Origin: Candidatus Krumholzibacteriota bacterium
Lineage (GTDB): Bacteria > Krumholzibacteriota > Krumholzibacteriia > Krumholzibacteriales > Krumholzibacteriaceae
Assembly: GCA_030667985.1 (NCBI GenBank)
Contig: DAOUUU010000006.1
Location: forward strand, 1-40,410
Length of the DNA stretch: 40,410 nucleotides
Direction: 5' to 3'
Positions within the stretch are counted from its first letter, which is position 1. The number at the start of each line of letters is the position of its first letter. Made by a program: the position numbers and the translations under genes. Shown piece by piece: positions 1-9,015 of the stretch. The notes below the pieces were generated by a model. That model was not told the DNA's origin. It was given only the letters and a program-made list of their open reading frames with translations, and made no database searches.

Positions 1-1443
1 CGTCTTTCCCTTCCGGACATGCCTGAATCCGATCTTGGGATCGTCCGAACTCGGAGACCACGCTATGCCGATGATATCATCCGTGGTCTTCGCTCTCTCG
101 TAGACGAGATCCACCTGACCGGAGAGCGTCATACCGACGGCTAGGCCCTCCTCGACGGCCACGGCGAACTGATCCCCGTCAGGGGACCATGCAAACTCCG
201 TTACTTCGCCGATATCAGTCAGCTTATCGACGATCTCACTGCCCGGGTAGAAGAAACATACAAAGCCCTCGACGTCGATAAAGGCCAGGATATCATTACT
301 GCCCGGACACCACTCTAATACCGTAAGCTCGTTGATATCGATATCCGCTTCGGCGAAGATCCCGTAATCCTCTTCCTCCACCATGAGGGCCCTCCGTGTC
401 GTTGTATCGGGGATACCGAGTACGATATCGATCTTGCAGGGCTCGAAGACGCCGGTCGTGTCAACGAAATAGATGATGTAATCATCCTGCTTCGAGAAAT
501 GAGGTTTGATATTGCGGCAAAACTCGTACTCCGTTCCGTAGATGGTAGTCGTTGAGTCGAGGCCTTCTGTAATCGTCATCTGCTCGCCCAACAGTCTGTT
601 GTAAAATTCCAGATTGTAGATATCCCACGTGCCGTCCCCACGCTCTCCCACTGCCTGATGCTGCCAGACGATCATATTGAGATCGTCGCTCCCGTCCGGG
701 TTGAAGTTCCGGTTCGCTCTACCACTCACCGCCACGACCTCGTCGGTTATCATGATCGGCGGCTCCGCGCCGAGCATATCCCATATAAATATATTGGCCG
801 GATATAGCCTCAATGTCAGATTTATATAGTTATTGGATTCTCCAAGTATCATCCCATTCCCAACAGAAGGATAATATTTGAAAGCAGATCCTCCACCGCA
901 ATTTTGGACACACCCTGTCAGGAAATCGCTGGCCCCCGGCAGATAACTGTAGATGTTGTAGCCATAGAACAACCCCCCCGTCAGATCCAGGTCCAGACCG
1001 GTGAAATAGAGCTGGCCCCCATGGACGACAGGGGCGAGATTGATCGGCACATTCGAGTCGAGTTCCTCTTGGTTGGTGACCATGACAGTCTTCTGGATCG
1101 TATCCGCGGCGGCTCCAAGAGTCGCTATCACCTGGACACTGACCGTTCCGGTCTCATCCGGAGCCACCCAGGGCACACTGATTCCCTGCTCGGTCTGGAG
1201 AGTTCCGGCTCCGACCGTCCAGTAATAGTCCGCCCAGCTTCCCTCTCCGGTAGCCTGGACCGTGAGCTGCGTGAGCTCGCCCGCCCTGGGTGAGAGCGGG
1301 CTCGGGATGATCAATAGTGTGGAGATGTGTGACTCGTCAGGAATGATGATTGCGTCATCCTCGCTGCAACCGCCTACAGCCAATACACCTAAAGCAAGAA
1401 CAGCTATTAGATAGCAAGCTCTGAGTTGTTTGAATCGACTCAA
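1..1443 (-). CDS. Secreted lipoprotein with Ig-like and TolB-like propeller regions (partial, 3' end outside window)
   Basis: This reading frame is missing from the ORF track because it runs off the left edge; I translated it from the minus strand and found it open for 481 codons. It starts at TTG with GGAGG six bases upstream. The N-terminus is a lipoprotein signal: basic residues, a hydrophobic stretch, then lipobox AVGGC, so the mature protein should be lipid-anchored through that Cys. Residues of roughly 45-125 look like an Ig/PKD-type beta sandwich (YYWTVGAGTL, VPWVAPDETGTVSV). The rest has repeats of the TolB/PD40 type, such as EFAWSPDGDQFAV and IAWSPSSDD, implying a beta propeller. It lies downstream of groEL, but a strong terminator and a candidate promoter of its own separate the two. 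The exact role is unknown; surface binding or a periplasmic scaffold is a guess. The shorter plus-strand ORFs here are shadows. Confidence 0.85.
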   Translation of the reverse strand, partial: MSRFKQLRACYLIAVLALGVLAVGGCSEDDAIIIPDESHISTLLIIPSPLSPRAGELTQLTVQATGEGSWADYYWTVGAGTLQTEQGISVPWVAPDETGTVSVQVIATLGAAADTIQKTVMVTNQEELDSNVPINLAPVVHGGQLYFTGLDLDLTGGLFYGYNIYSYLPGASDFLTGCVQNCGGGSAFKYYPSVGNGMILGESNNYINLTLRLYPANIFIWDMLGAEPPIMITDEVVAVSGRANRNFNPDGSDDLNMIVWQHQAVGERGDGTWDIYNLEFYNRLLGEQMTITEGLDSTTTIYGTEYEFCRNIKPHFSKQDDYIIYFVDTTGVFEPCKIDIVLGIPDTTTRRALMVEEEDYGIFAEADIDINELTVLEWCPGSNDILAFIDVEGFVCFFYPGSEIVDKLTDIGEVTEFAWSPDGDQFAVAVEEGLAVGMTLSGQVDLVYERAKTTDDIIGIAWSPSSDDPKIGFRHVRKGKT

Positions 1444-1546
1444 TGGGAACCTCCAATTCAACGAGAGCGGAGCGCAGATCTTTTAAAAACCCTCATAACC
1501 CTTTTGGACAAAGGAACGGCAGGATAATAAAGTCTTTCACGGCAAT

Positions 1547-1575
1547 AAAATATAAAGGAATCCTACTGATTTCAA
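1547..1575 (-). promoter_or_regulatory. Candidate sigma70-like promoter for the lipoprotein gene
   Basis: Read on the minus strand, TTGAAA is followed after 17 bases by TATTTT, about 100 bases upstream of the TTG start. It sits just past the groEL terminator, where a new promoter would be expected. Boxes were matched by eye only. Confidence 0.4.
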
Positions 1576-1585
1576 GGGAATTTTT

Positions 1586-1619
1586 AAAAAAGGCGCCCCG
1601 GTCACACAACCGGGACGCC
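1586..1619 (-). terminator. Rho-independent terminator of groES-groEL
   Basis: On the minus strand, 28 bases past the groEL stop, GGCGTCCCGGT and ACCGGGGCGCC form an 11-bp stem with a six-base loop (one T-G wobble), followed directly by TTTTTT. It is a strong, classical intrinsic terminator and closes the chaperonin operon. Confidence 0.93.
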
Positions 1620-1647
1620 ATGTTACCTTTCAGTCAACATATCAGGA

Positions 1648-3294
<1,647 letters not shown>

Positions 3295-3582
3295 TTAGAC
3301 AATAGCCAGAATATCGCTCTCTCTCAATATAAGATACTCTATATCGTCGAGCGTGATCTCGGTGCCCGAGTACTTACCGTACAGTACACGGCTGCCCTTC
3401 TTGACCTCGAGCGGAACACGCTGGCCGGTCTGTTCGTTGATACGGCCCTTCCCGATCGCTACGACCTCGCCTTCCTGCGGCTTCTCCTTTGCCGTATCCG
3501 GAATAATGATACCGCTCTTCTTGACCTCTTTTGGGTCGACAGGCTTGACCAGTACCCTGTCAGCGAGAGGTGTGATCTTCAT
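3295..3582 (-). CDS. groES: Co-chaperonin GroES (Hsp10), 95 aa
   Basis: GroES forms the heptameric lid that caps GroEL during folding in the cytosol. The protein has the expected length and landmarks: N-terminal [14 protein letters not shown], the mobile loop around residues 18-33 ([18 protein letters not shown]), and the roof and C-terminal strands [28 protein letters not shown] strong Shine-Dalgarno, AAGGAGG, lies seven to eight bases before the ATG. It is the first gene of the groES-groEL operon and directly follows the promoter and CIRCE operator, so heat-inducible repression by HrcA is expected; hrcA itself is not in the window. Confidence 0.99.
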   Translation of the reverse strand: MKITPLADRVLVKPVDPKEVKKSGIIIPDTAKEKPQEGEVVAIGKGRINEQTGQRVPLEVKKGSRVLYGKYSGTEITLDDIEYLILRESDILAIV

Positions 3583-3615
3583 ATCACTCCTCCTTTCTCT
3601 TTAGTTCTCAGTGGT

Positions 3616-3642
3616 TTAGCACTCAACCTACCGGACTGCTAA
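3616..3642 (-). promoter_or_regulatory. CIRCE operator (HrcA-binding inverted repeat)
   Basis: The plus strand shows TTAGCACTC, nine bases, then GACTGCTAA. The CIRCE consensus is TTAGCACTC-N9-GAGTGCTAA, so only one base of eighteen differs. It lies 34 bases upstream of the groES ATG and just downstream of the -10 box, where bound HrcA would block transcription. Confidence 0.95.
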
Positions 3643-3651
3643 TTAGAGATT

Positions 3652-3680
3652 AATATATTTGACGCATCTCTAAATTGCAA
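3652..3680 (-). promoter_or_regulatory. Sigma70-like promoter of groES-groEL
   Basis: On the minus strand TTGCAA (-35) is followed after exactly 17 bases by TATATT (-10). The expected transcription start falls at the edge of the CIRCE element, the usual arrangement for HrcA-controlled chaperonin operons. Confidence 0.75.
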
Positions 3681-3696
3681 ATCAAATCTTATGCTT

Positions 3697-3710
3697 ACGA
3701 AATATTTCGT
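3697..3710. repeat. Perfect 14-bp palindrome upstream of the groES promoter
   Basis: ACGAAATATTTCGT is a loopless perfect palindrome. It lies between the coaX stop and the groES -35 box, about 17 bases from the latter. The lack of a loop and of a following T-tract argues against a terminator; a protein-binding site is possible. Confidence 0.45.
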
Positions 3711-3756
3711 CAATATCCGGGTTCGTGGGGGAATATCGTTTCCTTGCAGGCATGCT

Positions 3757-4488
3757 TCAGCCTGAGTTTATCGTGTAGATCTCCAGAAGCCCTTTTAAGA
3801 CCAAGTCCCTGTCGATATGCAGGTCGCCTTCGAGTAGAGGCGCGTACAGATCACATTCTCCGCCTGTCAGCCAGACGGACGCTCCCGGAGGCGAGGACCG
3901 TCTTATCAGCTCTGTGACGGCGCCTACCGACCCCCATGCGATTCCAGCTCTTATGGCCGCTTCAGTGCTGCGTCCAGGAATGACCGCTTCCCCTGCCGCA
4001 CAGGGGACGAAAGGGAGAACGGCGGTTCCATCGCTCAAGGATCTGGCGAGAAGTCCCGAGCCCGGGAAGATCGCCCCTCCCTCGAACACCCCACCCTTAA
4101 GGACATCGACCGTCACCGCCGTACCGGCATCGACTATCACCGCCTCCCTGGCACCCTGCGCCCAGGCTCCCGCGGCGGCGGAGATCCGATCCGGACCTAG
4201 CTCCTGCGGCTCATCGACCCCGAGCACGAAAGGCAGGGCGATATCGTGACCGACTTCGACAACGACGCCCGATCCGGCGACATCGAGCAGGCGTCTGAGC
4301 TGGACGCTCCAATCCGGTACAACGCTCGAGAAGACGACCCCGTCGAGACTCCGTCCCCCGCCAGACTCGTCGATCAGGGTCTTGATACTCTCGGGCTCTA
4401 CACTCATTCCGGGGCCGATCTCTCCCGATTCTGCGATTGCCGCCTTGAGGAATCGATTGCCCCTGTCCAGAAGAAGGACCCTGTTCAT
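3757..4488 (-). CDS. coaX: Type III pantothenate kinase (CoaX), 243 aa
   Basis: CoaX phosphorylates pantothenate to 4'-phosphopantothenate, the first step of coenzyme A synthesis. ASKHA-fold motifs are present: the N-terminal phosphate loop LLLDRGNRFLKA (DxGN), LGPDRISAAAGA (the family's G-x-DR motif), the DAGTAVTVD catalytic stretch and GGAIFPG. The ORF track begins 14 codons earlier, but the ATG at 4488 is a better start: it begins MNRVLLLDRGN, has GGAGG upstream, and forms a four-base ATGA overlap with the birA stop. It is the last gene of the valS-to-coaX run. Pairing with birA is common in many bacteria, where the two genes may even be fused. Confidence 0.93.
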   Translation of the reverse strand: MNRVLLLDRGNRFLKAAIAESGEIGPGMSVEPESIKTLIDESGGGRSLDGVVFSSVVPDWSVQLRRLLDVAGSGVVVEVGHDIALPFVLGVDEPQELGPDRISAAAGAWAQGAREAVIVDAGTAVTVDVLKGGVFEGGAIFPGSGLLARSLSDGTAVLPFVPCAAGEAVIPGRSTEAAIRAGIAWGSVGAVTELIRRSSPPGASVWLTGGECDLYAPLLEGDLHIDRDLVLKGLLEIYTINSG

Positions 4489-5252
4489 TTGCGCCGCCTC
4501 CTCATGGTCAGATCTCCCGCCGCGAAACATCGCTCCTCCCCGGATATATCGAGCCTCAGGCGGCCGTCATCGGTGATCCCCGACATGATTCCCTCCACGC
4601 TTGCCCCGCCGCTCTCGAGCGAGACCTCCTCTCCCATGCATAGCATCAATTCACTCAACTCCTCGACATACCGGGCCAAGCCCGTTTCGCTCCAGCCCCT
4701 GTATAGAGACCTGAGGATCTCGATCAGCTCGATGAGTATATCATGTCTCCGGTGCACGGCGCCCGTCTCGATGCGTATCGAGGTGGCGATCGCTCTGAGC
4801 TCCAAAGGGAAATCGTCCACAGTGCCGTTTATGTTGAGGCCGATCCCGAGCACGACTCCCCCTCCCTTTGATTCGGCCAGTATTCCCCCGACCTTCCTCT
4901 CCCCTATATATAGATCATTGGGCCATTTGATCGAGATCCCGCCGACCCTGCTACTTAGAGTACGCGCGCAGGCCAAAGCGGCCAGCGATGTCAACCCATC
5001 AGGGCCGCGCTCCGGCCTGAGCGTGAACGAGACGATCAGATCCTTGCCCGGTGCCGAGTTCCATCGTCTCCCCTTCCTGCCGTACCCCATCCTCTGCCGC
5101 TCGGAGAGAAAGAGGATGCCCTCCTCTCCTCGAGCCGCAGCCTGAGCTGCCGCACGGTTTGTGGAGTCGATCTCGTCGAACAGCACGATACTTCTGCAGA
5201 GCCCCTCAGCCGAACACCGCTCGAGGATTGCCGCCGGATGCAGACCCATCAT
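4485..5252 (-). CDS. birA: Biotin--[acetyl-CoA-carboxylase] ligase, catalytic-only BirA, 255 aa
   Basis: The enzyme activates biotin with ATP and attaches it to the biotin carboxyl carrier protein of acetyl-CoA carboxylase. Motifs seen: FDEIDSTN near residue 25, the biotinyl-AMP loop GYGRKGRRW, ISIKWPNDLYIGERKVGGIL with the catalytic Lys, and VLGIGLNIN. There is no N-terminal winged-helix domain, so this is a group I ligase that should not repress biotin genes. The C-terminal SH3-like domain is present (MGEEVSLESGG, GRLRLDISGEE). Two consecutive ATG codons could serve as start, and the Shine-Dalgarno is weak. nadC ends 31 bases upstream and coaX overlaps the stop by four bases. Confidence 0.95.
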   Translation of the reverse strand: MMGLHPAAILERCSAEGLCRSIVLFDEIDSTNRAAAQAAARGEEGILFLSERQRMGYGRKGRRWNSAPGKDLIVSFTLRPERGPDGLTSLAALACARTLSSRVGGISIKWPNDLYIGERKVGGILAESKGGGVVLGIGLNINGTVDDFPLELRAIATSIRIETGAVHRRHDILIELIEILRSLYRGWSETGLARYVEELSELMLCMGEEVSLESGGASVEGIMSGITDDGRLRLDISGEERCFAAGDLTMRRRRK

Positions 5253-5283
5253 AAAGGAACCCCATGTTCAGTTATCCCGATAC

Positions 5284-6126
5284 TCACGTGACACTCTCTA
5301 TCTTCATGCTCATATCGACCGACGGAGCCGACGAGGTCAACGAACCTATCGATATGAAATCTATACCATCGATCGCGTAGAGACGGATCGATTCCAGTGT
5401 GATACCCCCGGAGATCTCGATCTCCGGCCTATCTTCCCATCTCTCGAGTTCACGAAGCGCCCCTGCCGTCATCTCGGGAGTAAAATTATCCAGCATGATC
5501 CTCCAGGGAGGCGTTCGTTCCAACACTTTCAACTCCTCGATCGACGAGACCTCTATCTCGGCTCTTGCGATCTCCTCCCCCAGCCTGTCTATCACCGCTC
5601 CGAGGCTTCCTGCCGCCGCTATATGATTCTCCTTGACGAGGACGAGCTCGGAGAGGTCACGCCTGTGATTCAATCCGCCCCCGTGTATGACCGCCTCTTT
5701 CTCGAGATCCCTGAGCCCCGGTGTCGTCTTTCTCGTATCGAGGATCCCGATTCCAGTTCCCTCCATGAGCGCAACAAAACGGCTCGTGAGCGTCGCCACG
5801 CCGGAGAGGCGCTGGAGAAGGTTTAGAGCGGTCCGTTCGCCGGAGAGTATCGCACCGATTGGGCCTTCCACCTCAGCCACCGTCTGACCGGGGCCGACGG
5901 CCGTCCCATCCCGCCCAAGAACGGTGTACTCGACCGACTCGTCCAGCAGATGATAGACACCGATGGCCGCCCTCTGCCCCGAAACGACACAGGCGCTCCG
6001 AGCCGTCACCGTCGCACGACCGATGCCGTCCAGGGCGAGTCTCTTTGTCGTTATATCGTTCGCGGCAGCGTCCTCTTCGAGAGCCCGCTGTAGGAGCTTT
6101 ATTAGATCACTATCCGGACTTTCCAC
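5284..6126 (-). CDS. nadC: Nicotinate-nucleotide pyrophosphorylase, carboxylating (quinolinate phosphoribosyltransferase), 280 aa
   Basis: NadC converts quinolinate and PRPP to nicotinate mononucleotide, CO2 and pyrophosphate in de novo NAD synthesis. Family signatures are [53 protein letters not shown] and the C-terminal [11 protein letters not shown] with the phosphate-binding GI(D)FISIGSLT. Length is normal for the family. The start is GTG, overlapping the uvrB end by 17 bases, and AGGAGG seven bases upstream supports it. nadA and nadB are not in the window. The context is cofactor-rich (birA and coaX follow), so these three may form a small cofactor module within the larger run. Confidence 0.96.
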   Translation of the reverse strand: MESPDSDLIKLLQRALEEDAAANDITTKRLALDGIGRATVTARSACVVSGQRAAIGVYHLLDESVEYTVLGRDGTAVGPGQTVAEVEGPIGAILSGERTALNLLQRLSGVATLTSRFVALMEGTGIGILDTRKTTPGLRDLEKEAVIHGGGLNHRRDLSELVLVKENHIAAAGSLGAVIDRLGEEIARAEIEVSSIEELKVLERTPPWRIMLDNFTPEMTAGALRELERWEDRPEIEISGGITLESIRLYAIDGIDFISIGSLTSSAPSVDMSMKIESVT

Positions 6127-8125
6127 GGCTTTTCCTCCTGCTCAGGTTCCACCTGATCTCTTCGATCCTGTCGCGGATACTCGCCGCGCGCTCGAAGTTG
6201 AGCGACTCCGCCTCCTTAAGCATCTCCTCCTCGAGGTAGCGGAGCATCTCCCAGTCATCGACTTCATCCGGCAAAATCACCTCGCCCCGGGTCGTTTTTC
6301 TCTCTTCGGTCCACTTCGCGTCGGCCACCGAGGTCGATAGCTTGACCTCCTCTATGGATTTGACGATCGAGCGTGGTGTGATATCGTGAGCCTCATTGTA
6401 TGCGATCTGTTTTTCTCTGCGTCTGCTCGTCTCGTCTATAGCTCTGCTCATGGATCCCGTCATTTTGTCGGCATAGAAGATAACCGTCCCGTCGATGTTG
6501 CGCGCCGCCCTTCCGGAGGTCTGGATAAGGGAGGTCCGGGATCTGAGGAAACCCTCCTTGTCTGCATCGAGAACCGCTACTAGTGACACCTCGGGAAGAT
6601 CTAGGCCCTCCCTCAGGAGGTTGATACCGACCAGCACGTCGAATTCTCCAAACCTCAGATCCCTGAGTATCTCCACCCTGTCGAGCGCCTTGATATCGCT
6701 GTGCAGGTACCGGACACGGACACCGAGTCCGGAGAGGTAATCGGTCAGGTCCTCGGCCATCCGCTTCGTAAGCGTCGTGACGAGGACCCGCTGGCTCTTC
6801 TCTGCCCGTTTTCTGATCTCGGAGAGCAGATCGTCTATCTGCCCTTTTACCGGTCTCACGTGAATAACCGGATCGACGAGCCCGGTAGGGCGGACTACCT
6901 GCTCGACCACTTCACCCTCGCTCCGCCTCAGTTCGAAATCCCCCGGAGTGGCCGAGATAAATAGGACATACTTCATGAGTTCCTCGAATTCCTCGAACCT
7001 CAGCGGCCTGTTGTCGAGCGCGGACGGCAACCTGAATCCATGCTCGATGAGTGTCAGCTTTCGGCTCCTGTCCCCATGGTACATCGCTCCGATCTGAGAG
7101 ACGGTCACGTGCGACTCGTCGATGACGGTAATAAAATCATCCCCGAAGTAGTCAATAAGGGTTGCGGGTCGATCTCCAGGCTTGCGATTCGAGAGATGTC
7201 TCGAATAGTTCTCGATACCGTTACAGTATCCCATTTCACGGAGCATCTCGAGGTCATACAGGGTTCTCGTCTCGAGTCTCCTCGCTTCGAGATTCTTGTC
7301 TTCGCTCTCGAGTTCCTTCACTCGATCCTTCAACTCCTGTTTGATGCTTCTGACAGCCGCCTCTACCTTGTCCTCTCCGATCACGAAATGTGAGGATGGA
7401 AATATCATCACCTGCTCCACCCTCTTCAACACCTCCCCAGTTATCGGATGAACCACCGATATCCGCTCGATCTCGTCGTCGAACATCTCGATACGGATCG
7501 CGTCCTCCGTATAGGCCGGCCTTAGCTCCAGCGTATCACCCCGTACCCTGAAAGTGCCCCGCGCGAAATCGAGATCGTTCCGCGCATACTGCAGCCGAAC
7601 CAGCTTTGCTAGAAGCTCCTCTCTTCCGATTGCGTTTCCCTCGGCGATACCGAAAGTCATCTTCTCGAACTCATCAGGCGACCCGAGACCGTATATACAG
7701 GATACGCTCGCGACGACGATTACATCCCGGCGGGTCATCAGAGAACCGGTAGCCCGCAGGCGCAGGCGATCAATATCCTCGTTGATGGACACATCCTTCT
7801 CGATATAGGTCTCGGTCGACGGTATGAATGCCTCCGGTTGATAGTAATCGTAGTAACTGATGAAATATTCGACGGCATTTCGGGGGAACAGGCTTTTCAG
7901 CTCGCCATAGAGCTGCGCGGCGAGCGTCTTGTTGTGAGATATGATCAGAGCCGGTTTGCCGCACCGGGCGATCGCGTTGGCGATCGTGAAGGTTTTTCCA
8001 GAGCCGGTGACCCCGAGAAGGGTCTGAAAACGTTTTCCACGCTCGATACCGTTAACCAGGGCTTCGATCGCTTGAGGCTGATCACCGGTAGGCTGATACG
8101 AAGACTTGATCTCAAAGAGGGACAT
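6110..8125 (-). CDS. uvrB: Excinuclease ABC subunit UvrB, 671 aa
   Basis: UvrB is the damage-verifying helicase-like subunit of nucleotide excision repair, working with UvrA and UvrC. The order of elements is complete: Walker [11 protein letters not shown] near residue 40, the beta-hairpin [21 protein letters not shown] that inserts into damaged DNA, DESH box VIDESHVTV, helicase motifs V/VI ([23 protein letters not shown]), and the C-terminal UVR motif [21 protein letters not shown] that contacts UvrC. It starts at ATG with little Shine-Dalgarno, 35 bases after the rodZ-like stop, and its end overlaps nadC. No LexA-type operator was noticed. The many plus-strand ORFs here are shadows. Confidence 0.99.
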   Translation of the reverse strand: MSLFEIKSSYQPTGDQPQAIEALVNGIERGKRFQTLLGVTGSGKTFTIANAIARCGKPALIISHNKTLAAQLYGELKSLFPRNAVEYFISYYDYYQPEAFIPSTETYIEKDVSINEDIDRLRLRATGSLMTRRDVIVVASVSCIYGLGSPDEFEKMTFGIAEGNAIGREELLAKLVRLQYARNDLDFARGTFRVRGDTLELRPAYTEDAIRIEMFDDEIERISVVHPITGEVLKRVEQVMIFPSSHFVIGEDKVEAAVRSIKQELKDRVKELESEDKNLEARRLETRTLYDLEMLREMGYCNGIENYSRHLSNRKPGDRPATLIDYFGDDFITVIDESHVTVSQIGAMYHGDRSRKLTLIEHGFRLPSALDNRPLRFEEFEELMKYVLFISATPGDFELRRSEGEVVEQVVRPTGLVDPVIHVRPVKGQIDDLLSEIRKRAEKSQRVLVTTLTKRMAEDLTDYLSGLGVRVRYLHSDIKALDRVEILRDLRFGEFDVLVGINLLREGLDLPEVSLVAVLDADKEGFLRSRTSLIQTSGRAARNIDGTVIFYADKMTGSMSRAIDETSRRREKQIAYNEAHDITPRSIVKSIEEVKLSTSVADAKWTEERKTTRGEVILPDEVDDWEMLRYLEEEMLKEAESLNFERAASIRDRIEEIRWNLSRRKSRGKSG

Positions 8126-8160
8126 TATAAAACCATGAGGGATTATCCGGCTTGCGCCGT

Positions 8161-9015
8161 TTATCGAGGAATATCGTCTCTCGTGATTTGGATATTATTC
8201 GCGGGCTGACCTTTCTTTCCGAGGGGCTCCATTCTGTGCCCATCGAGCAGGATCGTGAAACCACCCGCGTTCGAGACCTGTTTGAATATAAACGCTTCAG
8301 TCGCTTCAAAAGTCCGTGATCTGCCGGGTAGAAGCAAAAAATTGAAAGTCGTCGGCTCTGAGCCTTGATCGATGGCCGATATGATTATCAGTTCGAACCA
8401 GGTGCTGTCCGTCGGATTCGCCGAGAGGCGGAGCTGCATCGGCTCGAGCGGGGCATCCGGTAATGCTGCCTCCTCCACCCTCTGTTCGGTCGGCTGCACG
8501 TTGACCGTATCACTAACTACCGGCTCTTCGCTGGCAGGCTGGATCAGGGACCTATCCTCCTGCCGGTCCCATCTGGTCACCATAAAGATGACTATGAGTA
8601 GAGCAATAATTACCAGTATGATTGGAAGCAGGAGGCGCCTGGCCGGAAATGCCGATCCGAGCTTCTCCTCGACGACTTCGGCCTCTATCTCCCACAGGTC
8701 ACCCTTGGTCTTGTGTGTCTGTCCCGTCTGGACCTCGTACTTGTTGAGCAGGTGCTCCACGTCGAGATCGAGGAAAATCGCGTATGTGCGTATGAATCCC
8801 CGGACGTAGACTTTGGCCGGTACAGCTTCGAAATTATCCGTTTCCAAGTACTCTATATTCTTGACGGCGAGCCGCGTTTCCTGACTCACCTCTTCTGGCG
8901 ACAGCCCCGCCCTCTCACGAGCTGCGAGCAATATCTCGCCAACAGTCTCCTCGGACGAAAAATGATCGGGACGCCCGTCGGTCCGATTCCGTCCGTCGTC
9001 ACGCTCCTCATTCAC
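8161..9015 (-). CDS. RodZ-like membrane protein: cytoplasmic HTH, one TM helix, DUF4115-like tail, 284 aa
   Basis: The layout is that of RodZ, which links MreB filaments to the membrane and supports rod shape. Residues 24-92 form the RodZ-type HTH ([20 protein letters not shown]... [15 protein letters not shown]), a single membrane helix spans about 128-147 after the positive AFPARR, and residues 200-275 form a beta-rich periplasmic domain like DUF4115 ([44 protein letters not shown]). The start is GTG, overlapping the valS stop as GTGA, with GGAGG seven bases upstream. Similarity to RodZ is clear at architecture level, but a general HTH-membrane regulator is possible, so no gene symbol is assigned. 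mreB is not in the window. Confidence 0.85.
   Translation of the reverse strand: MNEERDDGRNRTDGRPDHFSSEETVGEILLAARERAGLSPEEVSQETRLAVKNIEYLETDNFEAVPAKVYVRGFIRTYAIFLDLDVEHLLNKYEVQTGQTHKTKGDLWEIEAEVVEEKLGSAFPARRLLLPIILVIIALLIVIFMVTRWDRQEDRSLIQPASEEPVVSDTVNVQPTEQRVEEAALPDAPLEPMQLRLSANPTDSTWFELIIISAIDQGSEPTTFNFLLLPGRSRTFEATEAFIFKQVSNAGGFTILLDGHRMEPLGKKGQPANNIQITRDDIPR

Noticed and set aside
4246-5145. 299-aa plus-strand ORF over birA and coaX
   Set aside because: Antisense shadow; both minus-strand genes are identified with all key motifs.
8107-8135. TATAAT-like string just before the uvrB start
   Set aside because: No -35 box at proper distance and the gap to the preceding stop is only 35 bases; probably chance.
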